DNA from: an uncultured Acidobacteriaceae bacterium
GTDB taxonomy: Bacteria; Acidobacteriota; Terriglobia; Terriglobales; Acidobacteriaceae
Direction: 5' to 3'
Assembly (NCBI GenBank): GCA_937879855.1
Contig: CALFMO010000061.1
Coordinates: 16,913-80,912, forward strand
Length of the DNA stretch: 64,000 bases
Part shown: positions 34,188-42,625 of the stretch, one piece after another
How the letters are laid out: each line of letters starts with the position of its first letter
How positions within the stretch are numbered: the first letter of the stretch is position 1
The notes under the pieces: model-generated
Seen by the model: the letters and a program-made list of their open reading frames with translations, nothing else
The model's database searches: none
What the model was told of the DNA's origin: nothing
Program-made: the position numbers and the translations under genes

Positions 34188-36026
34188 TTACTTGCCCTCC
34201 ATGCTGGTCAGTTCGTCGGTAATGGACCGTGCGTCGAGCGGCAGCCCCGTGATGTGGGCGATGCTGCGCAGGCGCGTGGTCAACTCGGGCTTCAGGTCGA
34301 GTCTGAGCAGGGTAAGCATCTGGGCGTCGCGGTTCTGATCGACTACGTAAATGCGATCGTGCTGCTCGATGAACTCATGCACCTCGCGCGTAAAGGGATA
34401 CGCTCTGAGCCGCAGGTAGTCGGTTTCGATGGTGTATTCGTCACGTAATTGGTCGCGGCTCTCGGTGATGCCCCAGTGCGAGGTTCCATAGCCGATGATG
34501 CCAATTTTTGCGTTGTTGCCCTTGGTAATCTCGGGACGCGGAACGAACGAGCGTGCGGTTTCAAACTTGCGGTTCAGGCGCTCCATGTTGTTTTCGAAGT
34601 CGTCGGCACGCTCGCTGTATTGCGCCCTCTCGTTGTGGCCGCTGCCACGCGCGAAGTAAGCCGCCGCCGGATGAATCGTACCCGGAAGCGTGCGGTAGCC
34701 GATGCCGTCTCCGTCCACGTCTTTGTAACGCGCGAATCCGCCTAGCCGGTCAAGATCTTCCTTGCCCAGAACTTTGCCGCGATTGATCGGTGTGGTCGGG
34801 TATTCGAACGGATCGGACATCCAATTGTTCATCCCCAAATCCAGATCCGACATAACGAAAACCAACGTCTGGAATTGCTCGGCAAGATTGAAGGCTTCGG
34901 GCGCCATGCTGAAACACTCCGTCACCGAGCAGGGAAACAGCATGATGTGCTTGGTATCGCCGTGCGACAGAAACGCTGTTGAAAGAATGTCGCCCTGGGA
35001 AGTGCGCGTCGGCAGACCAGTGGACGGACCAACTCGTTGGATGTCCCAGATTACGCCGGGAACTTCGACATAGTAGGCAAGTCCGGCGAACTCCGACATG
35101 AGTGAGATGCCCGGGCCTGCGGTGGCGGTCATGCTGCGCGCACCCGCCCATCCCGCGCCGATAACCATCCCGATCGCGGCCAGTTCATCTTCGGCCTGCA
35201 CAATGGCGAACGTCGCTTTGCCGTCCGGGCCGATGCGGTATTCCTTCATGTACTCAATCATCGTCTCGACCAGCGACGACGACGGTGTGATCGGATACCA
35301 GGTCACGACAGTGCATCCGGCAAACATGCAGCCGAGGGCGGCGGCAGAATTGCCGTCGATGATGATCTTGCCGGCGGTCGCGTTCATCCGCTCAATGTAA
35401 AAGGCGCCGCGCTTTTGCAGGTTCGCCTTGGCGTAATCGAATCCTGCCTGGGCCGCAGCCAGATTCAGATTGGCCGCTTTCACTTTTTTGGCGAACTGCT
35501 TGCGGATGGCCTTCTCGACCTCGGCCATGTCGATAGTAAGCAGGCTGGCGACTACGCCAACATAAACCATATTCTTGACCAGCTTGCGCAGCTTGGCTTC
35601 AGGGCAAACCGCAGCGACCAGCTTGTCGTAGGGAACGGCGTAAAAGATCAAATCATCCCGCAGCTTGTGCAGGGCGAGCGGTTCGTCGTAGAGAACCGAA
35701 GCGCCGGCAGCCAGCGACATTGTGTCTTCCTGAGCGGTCTCTGGATTCATGGCCACCAGGAAATCGATTTCCTTTTTGCGTCCGATGTAGCCATGCTTGT
35801 TGGCTCGAATCGTGTACCAGGTGGGAAGTCCGGCGATGTTCGAGGGGAACATGTTCTTGCCGGAGACTGGTACGCCCATTTGGAAAATGCTGCGTAAAAG
35901 AACGGTATTCGAACTTTGCGAACCGGAACCGTTGACCGTCGCGACCTGAATGCTCATGTCGTTGACGATCCGCTTTTGCCCCACGCCGCCGGCGGAACCC
36001 CGAGGCGTGACATCGGTAGTAGCCAT
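34188..36026 (-). CDS. korA: 2-oxoacid:ferredoxin oxidoreductase, fused gamma-alpha subunit
   Basis: Residues about 20-200 are the gamma (domain III) module, opening SIQVATVNGSGSQSSNTVLLRS and containing FPSNIAGLPTWYTIRANKHGYIGR. The alpha module follows with WYPITPSSSLVETMIEYM, QAEDELAAIGMVIGAGWAGARSMTATAGPG and a C-terminal GYGTSHWGITESRDQL. The gene is therefore the fused form, and with korB makes the complete two-subunit enzyme. A start at 36026 is chosen over the TTG at 36044 because GAAGGAAGGTG stands at ideal distance from it. No ferredoxin gene adjoins. Confidence 0.93.
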   Translation of the reverse strand: MATTDVTPRGSAGGVGQKRIVNDMSIQVATVNGSGSQSSNTVLLRSIFQMGVPVSGKNMFPSNIAGLPTWYTIRANKHGYIGRKKEIDFLVAMNPETAQEDTMSLAAGASVLYDEPLALHKLRDDLIFYAVPYDKLVAAVCPEAKLRKLVKNMVYVGVVASLLTIDMAEVEKAIRKQFAKKVKAANLNLAAAQAGFDYAKANLQKRGAFYIERMNATAGKIIIDGNSAAALGCMFAGCTVVTWYPITPSSSLVETMIEYMKEYRIGPDGKATFAIVQAEDELAAIGMVIGAGWAGARSMTATAGPGISLMSEFAGLAYYVEVPGVIWDIQRVGPSTGLPTRTSQGDILSTAFLSHGDTKHIMLFPCSVTECFSMAPEAFNLAEQFQTLVFVMSDLDLGMNNWMSDPFEYPTTPINRGKVLGKEDLDRLGGFARYKDVDGDGIGYRTLPGTIHPAAAYFARGSGHNERAQYSERADDFENNMERLNRKFETARSFVPRPEITKGNNAKIGIIGYGTSHWGITESRDQLRDEYTIETDYLRLRAYPFTREVHEFIEQHDRIYVVDQNRDAQMLTLLRLDLKPELTTRLRSIAHITGLPLDARSITDELTSMEGK

Positions 36027-36191
36027 CCCAACACCTTCCTTCAATTAGCAGGCGGAACCCTGTCGCCCATTGATTTATGGATCACAGAGGAGGAAAACAT
36101 TCCATTATAACGGCGGCGCGCCGCTCCGTGTCGTCAAATCGCCCGTCCCTAGCCCGAGGAATCCGCTTTTGAACACAACACATGTCTCTTA

Positions 36192-36267
36192 TCCCGAGCG
36201 AAGCGGAATCTGATTTTTTCTGGCCGCGGGCAGAAACGAGATTCCTCGTGTCGCTCCGAATGACATG
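36192..36267. repeat. GAGCGAAGCGGAATCT-type imperfect inverted repeat
   Basis: One arm ATCCCGAGCGAAGCGGAATC and an opposing arm GAGATTCCTCGTGTCGCTCC enclose a short centre in the gap between accA and korA. The right arm resembles the single arm at 21550. REP-like dispersed repeat. Confidence 0.6.
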
Positions 36268-36281
36268 GCGTAATGTGCGCG

Positions 36282-37235
36282 CTACTCGGTCTTGTAGAAC
36301 TGGGCCATGCTCCGAAACTTATTATATCGTGACACGAGCAATTCGGCAGGAGGGACCTTCTTCAGTTCTGCGTAATGTTTTTGCAGGCTGGCATCAAGCA
36401 AAGCCGCAGCAGCCTCATGGTCGCGATGGGCTCCGCCCTCAGGCTCAGGAACGATATCATCGATGCAGCCAAGTTCGCTGAGGTCGGTGGCCGTGATGCG
36501 CATGGCCTCGGCCGCCAGTTCTTTTTTGGACGCGTCGCGCCACATGATGGCGGCGCAGCCCTCGGGAGAGATCACCGAATAAATCGAGTTCTCCATCATG
36601 AGCACGCGATCCGCAACGGCAATCGCCAGGGCGCCGCCGCTGCCGCCCACACCGATCACGGTCGCAATGATCGGCACCTCGAGGCGTGCCATCTCGCGTA
36701 GATTATAGGCAATCGCCTCGGCCTGTCCGCGCTCTTCCGCATCAATGCCGGGGTAGGCGCCATCGGTGTCGACCAACGTGAAGATCGGGCGCCGGAATTT
36801 TTCCGCAACCTGCATCACCCGGATCGCCTTCCGATAGCCCTCGGGGTGTGGCGTGCCAAAGTTGCGGTGCACGCGCTGCTTCATATCGCGGCCTTTCTGG
36901 GTCGCGACAATCAGAATTTCATCGCCATGAAACCGCGCCATGCCGCAGATGATGGCCGCGTCGTCGCCATACTTACGATCGCCGTGAATCTCGCTGAAGT
37001 CGGTGAAGACGCGTTCAATGTAGTCAAGCGATTGCGGGCGCTGCGGATGCCGCGCCAGTTCGGTCTTCTGCCAGGCTGTGGGAGGAGCGTTCATCTGCTC
37101 GCGTAGCTTCTCGATGCGGTCCTGCAGGCGCGCGATCTGGCGACGGGTCGCGTCGTCGGCGTCCGGCGACCTCAGTTCGGCGACCTGGCGCTCGATCTGC
37201 TCCAACTCTTGCTGCGCTTTTTCGGCGGATGTCAT
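36282..37235 (-). CDS. accA: Acetyl-CoA carboxylase carboxyltransferase, alpha subunit
   Basis: Transfers carboxyl from biotin to acetyl-CoA in fatty-acid synthesis, pairing with AccD (not in this window). The N-terminal helical region (LEQIERQVAELRSPDAD) is followed by the crotonase-like core: ARHPQRPQSLDYIERVFTDFSEIHGDRKYGDD, GRDMKQRVHRNFGTPHPEGYRKAIRVM, DTDGAYPGIDAEERGQAEAIA and GVGGSGGALAIAVADRVLMMENSIYSVISPEGCAAIMWRD. Length of 317 matches E. coli AccA. Nine bases separate it from dnaE upstream, so both are probably on one transcript. Confidence 0.96.
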   Translation of the reverse strand: MTSAEKAQQELEQIERQVAELRSPDADDATRRQIARLQDRIEKLREQMNAPPTAWQKTELARHPQRPQSLDYIERVFTDFSEIHGDRKYGDDAAIICGMARFHGDEILIVATQKGRDMKQRVHRNFGTPHPEGYRKAIRVMQVAEKFRRPIFTLVDTDGAYPGIDAEERGQAEAIAYNLREMARLEVPIIATVIGVGGSGGALAIAVADRVLMMENSIYSVISPEGCAAIMWRDASKKELAAEAMRITATDLSELGCIDDIVPEPEGGAHRDHEAAAALLDASLQKHYAELKKVPPAELLVSRYNKFRSMAQFYKTE

Positions 37236-37244
37236 GCGTTGAAT

Positions 37245-40200
37245 TCAGGCGATGATGCGCACGCTGCCCCGCCCGCACAATTGTTCCACGCGGGCGATGA
37301 AGTTGCGGTCTGGCAGGACATTATAGCCTTCCGCTTCCATCACCACCATGAAATCGCCCTGGCGCTCCACGTCGAATAGCACCTTAGCCTCTCCCTTACG
37401 CTCCAGGAAGAGCGTGTGCAGGTCGTCAACGGTGGTTTCGCCTGAGGACTCAAGCGGCACCCGAATGCGTATGGCGCGAGGCAGCGGAACCTTGGCCTCC
37501 TCCAGCGGCTGAATTTCCGCCGCCGTGATCTTGGGGTTGGCGCCTTCCTCGATGCGCACGCCGGATCGAACCAGCACCGGAACTTCCAGCTTTACTTTGT
37601 CGCCGATGCGTTTGAAAGCCTCAGGAAAGACAATCATGTCAATCGAGCCCGACATATCTTCAAGTGTGGCTTGAGCGTAGAAGTCCCCACGTTTCGATTT
37701 CAGCACCCGCACGTTGCTGATGATGCCGGCAGTCACGATGGTTTCGTCTTTGCCCGTGGATCGGGTCATCGCGGCGATTTCTTCGATGCTGAGCGCCTGC
37801 AGGTCGGTGAGCTTGTCTTTGTATTTTTGCAAAGGATGGCCGCTGATAAAGAAGCCTAGAATCTCTTTTTCGGCGGCGAGGCGCGTGTGCTCGTCCCAGT
37901 CGGGAATGTTGGGCAACTTATCGTTGTGCGCTTCGGAATCCTCCTGCTGAAAGACTCCGAACAGGCCGTGCTGGCCCGATTCCGCGTCGCGCTGCGCTTT
38001 CTGCGCTCGCTCCATCGCCTTGTCCAGCATGGCCATTAACTGCGCGCGGCGGCCCAACGAATCCATCGCGCCGCTCTTGATTAGGGATTCCAGCACCCGC
38101 TTGTTGAGCAAGCGAAGATCGACATGCTCGCAGAATTCGAAAATCGATTTGAAAGAGCCGAGTTTCTTGCGGGCGGCCACGATCGATTCGATGGCGTTGC
38201 CGCCGACGTTTTTCACCGCGGCCAGGCCGAAACGGATGGACTCGCCGTGCGGAGTAAAGTTGGCATCCGAGACGTTGATGTCGGGCGCTTCGACGGCAAT
38301 GCCCATCTCGCGGCATTCGTTAATGTACTTGACCACGTCGTCGGTCGAGCCGGTGACTGACGTCAGCAGGGCCGCCATGAACTCCACGGGATAATGCGTT
38401 TTCAGGTAGGCGGTGTGATAGGCCAGCAAAGCGTAGGCCGCGGAGTGTGACTTGTTGAAACCATATCCTGCAAACTGCGCCATGAGGTCGAAAATCTTTT
38501 CAATCTTCTTTGGCGGAAATTTGCGCTGGGCAGCGCCTTCGACAAAACGTTCGCGCTGTTGCGCCATTTCCTCGGCCTTTTTCTTGCCCATGGCGCGCCG
38601 CAGCAAGTCCGCCTCACCCAGGGAGTAGCCGGCCAGCCGGTTCGCGATCTGCATCACCTGTTCCTGGTACACAATCACGCCCAGCGTTTCTTGCAGGATT
38701 TCCTTCAACTCCGGCAGTTCATACTCGACTTTCTTGCGCCCGTGCTTGCGATCCACAAAGTCGTCGATCATGCCGCCCTGGATCGGGCCGGGCCGGTACA
38801 GCGCGTTCAGAGCGGTGAGATCCTCAATCGAATTCGGCTGGTACTTGCGCAACACATCGCGCATGCCGTGCGATTCAAACTGGAAGACGCCGGAGGTGAG
38901 TCCCTTGTGGAAGACCTTTTCGTACGTTTCGTGATCCTCCAGCGGAATCTGATCCAGATTTAGCAACGTGCCGCGCGTCTGTTCAATCAGCTTCAGCGCG
39001 TCGGTCAGAATCGTGAGCGTGGTCAGGCCGAGGAAGTCCATCTTCAGCAGGCCCATCTTTTCGATGGCGACCATATCGAAGGCAGTTACGATTTCGTCGT
39101 TCTTGGTGCGATGCAGCGGCACCAGGTCAGTGAGCGGCCGCGGGGAGATCACTACTCCGGCGGCGTGCACTCCGGAATTGCGGACCATGCCTTCCAGTTT
39201 TTTGGCGGTCTCAAACAGTTCGCGAATCTGCGCATCTTTTTCGATCGCTTCGCGCAGCTGCGCGGAATCCTGAATCGCCTGCTCCAGCGTGATATTCATC
39301 TGCGTGGGGACCATCTTGGCGATGCGGTCGACGTCGGCATAAGGAATGTCCATCGCGCGGCCAACATCTTTAATCGCGGCCTTCGCCGCCATGGTGCCAA
39401 AGGTGATGATCTGGGCGACATTGTCCCGGCCGTATTTTTGCGTGACGTAGTTGATGACTTCGCCGCGGCGGTTCATGCAGAAATCGATGTCGATGTCGGG
39501 CATGGACACGCGCTCAGGATTCAGGAAGCGCTCAAACAGCAACTCATGTTGCAGCGGGTCGATATCGGTGATACCGAGCGCGTAGGAGACCAGCGAACCC
39601 GCGGCTGATCCGCGGCCCGGGCCAACCGGAATGCCTTGCTCCTTGGCATAGCTTATGAAGTCCCAGACGATCAGGAAATACCCGGGGAACTGCATCTGCT
39701 GGATGATGGCGAGTTCGCGCTCCAGGCGCTGTTCGTAGTCGGTAATGGAATGTTTCAACTTCCCTTGCTCGTGCAGCGGGCGCAGCGTCTGCAGCCGGCG
39801 CGCAAAGCCCTCGCGCGTAACGTGCACGAAGTAGCTGTCGATGGTGTAGCCGGGCGGAACCTCGAATTGCGGAAACGGATTCGCAACCTTTTCCAGGCGC
39901 AAACTGCAGCGTTCGGCGATGTCAAGCGTGCGCGTGACCACCTGCGGGGCATCCTTGAAGACGCGCGACATCTCGTCGTGGCTCTTGACGAAAAACTGCG
40001 TGCCGTCAAACTTCATGCGCCCGGTGTCGTGAATGGACTTGCCGGTCTGGATGCACAGCATGACGTCCTGCGCGTGAGCATCGTCTTCGCAAAGATAGTG
40101 GCTGTCGTTGGTAGCGACGAGAGGTAGGCCAAGTTCTTTTTCCAGCTGGAAGAGGCCGGGATGGATGCGGTGCTCCATCTCCAGGCCCTGATCCTGAATC

Positions 40201-40718
40201 TCGAGATAAAAATTCTGTTTGCCGAAAATGTCGGCAAACGTTCCGGCCGCCGCGCGCGCCGCGTCGTAATTGTTCTCCATCAGGCGCTCGGCCACTTCAC
40301 CTTTCAGGCAGCCCGAGAGGCCGATCAGCCCACGCGAATGCTCTGCAAGAAACTTTTTGCTGACGCGCGGCTTGTAGTAAAAGCCGTGCAATGAGGCCTC
40401 AGACGTGATCTTGACCAGATTGCGGTAGCCTTCTTCGTTCTCGGCCAGCACCAGCAGGTGGTTGTAGGTGTCGCCTTCGGGCGCGGCCCGGTGATCATCT
40501 TTCTTGCAGATGTAAAGTTCGCAACCGACAATCGGCTTCACGCCATGCTTGTACGCCGCATTGACGAAGTGCACCGCGCCAAAAATGTTGCCGTGGTCGG
40601 TCATGGCCACGGCGGGCATGCCCATTTCTTTCACCCGCTGGCAGAGTTTTTCGACATCACAGGCGCCGTCGAGCAGGGAGTAGTCGGTGTGCAGGTGCAG
40701 GTGAACGAATTGGGACAT
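37245..40718 (-). CDS. dnaE: DNA polymerase III alpha subunit
   Basis: Replicative polymerase, DnaE1 type. N-terminal PHP domain (FVHLHLHTDYSLLDGACDVEKL, MTDHGNIFGAVHFVNAAYKHG), polymerase core with the catalytic aspartates in MPDIDIDFCMNRR, GPGRGSAAGSLVSYALGITDIDPL and GYGFNKSHSAAYALLAYHTAYLKTHYP, helix-hairpin-helix region and a C-terminal OB-fold (TVAGIISNVRVLKSKRGDFYAQATLED). Length of 1157 is standard. It heads the dnaE-accA pair. Confidence 0.97.
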   Translation of the reverse strand: MSQFVHLHLHTDYSLLDGACDVEKLCQRVKEMGMPAVAMTDHGNIFGAVHFVNAAYKHGVKPIVGCELYICKKDDHRAAPEGDTYNHLLVLAENEEGYRNLVKITSEASLHGFYYKPRVSKKFLAEHSRGLIGLSGCLKGEVAERLMENNYDAARAAAGTFADIFGKQNFYLEIQDQGLEMEHRIHPGLFQLEKELGLPLVATNDSHYLCEDDAHAQDVMLCIQTGKSIHDTGRMKFDGTQFFVKSHDEMSRVFKDAPQVVTRTLDIAERCSLRLEKVANPFPQFEVPPGYTIDSYFVHVTREGFARRLQTLRPLHEQGKLKHSITDYEQRLERELAIIQQMQFPGYFLIVWDFISYAKEQGIPVGPGRGSAAGSLVSYALGITDIDPLQHELLFERFLNPERVSMPDIDIDFCMNRRGEVINYVTQKYGRDNVAQIITFGTMAAKAAIKDVGRAMDIPYADVDRIAKMVPTQMNITLEQAIQDSAQLREAIEKDAQIRELFETAKKLEGMVRNSGVHAAGVVISPRPLTDLVPLHRTKNDEIVTAFDMVAIEKMGLLKMDFLGLTTLTILTDALKLIEQTRGTLLNLDQIPLEDHETYEKVFHKGLTSGVFQFESHGMRDVLRKYQPNSIEDLTALNALYRPGPIQGGMIDDFVDRKHGRKKVEYELPELKEILQETLGVIVYQEQVMQIANRLAGYSLGEADLLRRAMGKKKAEEMAQQRERFVEGAAQRKFPPKKIEKIFDLMAQFAGYGFNKSHSAAYALLAYHTAYLKTHYPVEFMAALLTSVTGSTDDVVKYINECREMGIAVEAPDINVSDANFTPHGESIRFGLAAVKNVGGNAIESIVAARKKLGSFKSIFEFCEHVDLRLLNKRVLESLIKSGAMDSLGRRAQLMAMLDKAMERAQKAQRDAESGQHGLFGVFQQEDSEAHNDKLPNIPDWDEHTRLAAEKEILGFFISGHPLQKYKDKLTDLQALSIEEIAAMTRSTGKDETIVTAGIISNVRVLKSKRGDFYAQATLEDMSGSIDMIVFPEAFKRIGDKVKLEVPVLVRSGVRIEEGANPKITAAEIQPLEEAKVPLPRAIRIRVPLESSGETTVDDLHTLFLERKGEAKVLFDVERQGDFMVVMEAEGYNVLPDRNFIARVEQLCGRGSVRIIA

Positions 40719-40881
40719 GGGTTGGGTAAAGCTAGTTTACCGCAGTGGGAGCAGAGGAAAAGTATTCGTTTCTGTGGTTTTAGCGTCCTGGAACACACAA
40801 CAGGGGTCTCGACGAGTGCGACGACGGCGTCACTCTCTGACGGTAGAATGCTGATGCTATTGGTTCATCAACGCTTTTGAT

Positions 40882-41340
40882 ATGCAGCACTGGCTAGATC
40901 AACATCAATCCGCCCTTTGGTTCATATTTCCCGCGTATTTCGCGGCGCTTTGGCTGCTCGTTTCCGCAGTTATCAGCTTTATCGGTGGCTGGACAAAACT
41001 AGCCGGGGTATTCCGCTCAGGCAAGCCTTTCATTGGCCAGCAATGGACAGGGCAGAGTGGTCAAATGCGGTGGATAGCTGGGTACGGCAACTGCCTTACC
41101 GTAGGCTGCAACCCCGAGGGTCTATATCTTGCGACAATGGCACTGTTCCGTTTCAGACATCCGCCGCTCCTGGTTCCATGGAGTGAAATCAGTATCTCGC
41201 AAAGAAAGATTCTGTTCTTTCGTTTTGTTCGGTTCAGCTTGGGACATGAACTCCATATTCCGCTCTACTTGCGATGGAAATTGGCCGACAAGCTGAGACG
41301 GGCTGCGGGAGATCGATGGCCGATTGAAACAATCGCATAA
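40882..41340 (+). CDS. Membrane-associated protein of unknown function
   Basis: 152 residues with one or two N-terminal hydrophobic segments (LWFIFPAYFAALWLLVSAVISFIGG, about residues 11-36), then a basic, aromatic C-terminal part (PPLLVPWSEISISQRKILFFRFVRFSLG). The VPWSEIS motif is typical of PH-like membrane-associated domains in bacterial unknowns. Divergent from dnaE. No clear ribosome binding site; start chosen as the only ATG before the hydrophobic segment. Confidence 0.6.
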   Translation: MQHWLDQHQSALWFIFPAYFAALWLLVSAVISFIGGWTKLAGVFRSGKPFIGQQWTGQSGQMRWIAGYGNCLTVGCNPEGLYLATMALFRFRHPPLLVPWSEISISQRKILFFRFVRFSLGHELHIPLYLRWKLADKLRRAAGDRWPIETIA

Positions 41341-41460
41341 ACCCGACAATCGGTCGCTGATAGACCATTTCACGTTTGACCGCTGGCCCATGAGTCAATG
41401 AGTTCTATGGGGGATGTTACGTCAATCGCCCTTGTGGCAAGATGCTTGCGGCACGGAACT

Positions 41461-41769
41461 ATGAAATATCAGTTGGTCTTGCAGTTCGGAGCAACGTCGA
41501 CGGAGGACTTTGATCGCTTAGTCGCTCTTGAGGATACGCTGATTGGAGAGCTGGACGACCTTGCGACAGTGGACGGTCACGACTTCGGTCTTGGGGAGTT
41601 CAACATTTTCATTCTGACGGACGATCCTGCCGAATCCTTCGATAAAGCGCACCGAGTTGTGACCGATCAGGGCGTCCCTAACGCCATGCGCTCAGCGTAC
41701 CGACAACTGGATGGTGAGGACTACGTGATCCTCTGGCCTTCATCGCTCAAGAAATTTAAGGTCTTGTGA
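41461..41769 (+). CDS. Small protein of unknown function
   Basis: 102 residues, soluble alpha/beta type: a first strand (MKYQLVLQFGAT), an acidic helix (TEDFDRLVALEDTLIGELDD), strands GEFNIFILTDDP, helix ESFDKAHRVVTD, and a final YRQLDGEDYVILWPSS. This layout is seen in small uncharacterised or immunity-like proteins. The ATG at 41461 is preferred over the upstream 41398 because the first strand begins there. Confidence 0.6.
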   Translation: MKYQLVLQFGATSTEDFDRLVALEDTLIGELDDLATVDGHDFGLGEFNIFILTDDPAESFDKAHRVVTDQGVPNAMRSAYRQLDGEDYVILWPSSLKKFKVL

Positions 41770-41812
41770 AGACGCGACTTTGTCGGTGAGTGATATGGCG
41801 ATTTTGCGACAG

Positions 41813-42067
41813 TTACGACTTGGACGGCGGCGCGATCTCCTTATCCCGCAGATCGTTAATGTCAAACCGCGCGACCCATGTGTGCTCTGAATCCGAATAT
41901 TCGATGATGCCCTTGACCGGAAAAAAATCTCCCGCCGTCAGTTCGACCTCCAACCCGTTTCGCAGCGCGACCTCCGATTCGTTGAGGGACCGTGTGGCCC
42001 CAATCGTGTTCAGGCGCACTCTTCCTTCCTGATCACAGTTGTTGAAATCGACATCGATGCTCGGCAT
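41813..42067 (-). CDS. Small protein of unknown function
   Basis: 84 residues, acidic, with beta-rich character (VRLNTIGATRSLNESEVALRNGLEVELTAGD ... GIIEYSDSEHTWVARFD). No signal peptide or membrane segment. Looks like a small SH3-like barrel (inference). Weak GGACAAG ahead of the ATG. Faces the preceding small gene. Confidence 0.5.
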   Translation of the reverse strand: MPSIDVDFNNCDQEGRVRLNTIGATRSLNESEVALRNGLEVELTAGDFFPVKGIIEYSDSEHTWVARFDINDLRDKEIAPPSKS

Positions 42068-42128
42068 GACTTGTCCAGTCCTCTGGATCTTGTTGTTGAT
42101 TGTAATTGAGCCGATTTAACGCCACTTA

Positions 42129-42413
42129 TCACTCGGTGCCTCGTAAGAACGCCTCTGCACGTTGGATAATCGCGTCGCGCAGTTCGGGCGTGACGGATAC
42201 CGACCCGTTGGGGTCAATGCCATCAATTCGCACGAAAGCGCGCAGGTCGGGCATTTGCAGGTGTGCGTGTCGTTGGAAGATGCCACAGACTTGCAGAAAG
42301 CCTTCGTAGGGGTCTAGCGTGCGTTCCACGATTCGCTTCATCAAATGCTTCGCAGCGATCATCGCATCTGCTCTTTGCTGCACGAATCGTTTCTTGCGAC
42401 TGTGTATCTGCAT
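42129..42413 (-). CDS. Small protein of unknown function
   Basis: 95 residues from the ATG at 42413 (GGTCGGTGGCA upstream); the frame is open to a TTG at 42503. Largely helical, basic N-terminal half (MQIHSRKKRFVQQRADAMIAAKHLMKRIVE) and a C-terminal DAIIQRAEAFLRGTE helix. No family recognised. Composition is compatible with a real gene, but support is limited to an open frame and a modest ribosome binding site. Confidence 0.4.
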   Translation of the reverse strand: MQIHSRKKRFVQQRADAMIAAKHLMKRIVERTLDPYEGFLQVCGIFQRHAHLQMPDLRAFVRIDGIDPNGSVSVTPELRDAIIQRAEAFLRGTE

Positions 42414-42625
42414 TGCCACCGACCGTAGATCGTTGACCTCAGTAGCTTGGCCCCTCGCAACGAGCCATTCTAACGGATGGTTTACGAAACCAAGCCTTAG
42501 CAAGCTTGCGCCCTTTCTTCGCCTTCTTCCGGGGAGTCAGAGTTATGGGGAACAGCGCTCAAAACGCGGCGCGATCGTCAGCGGCGAGAGCCAATTTCCT
42601 CAAAAGCGTGACAAGTTGGGAACTT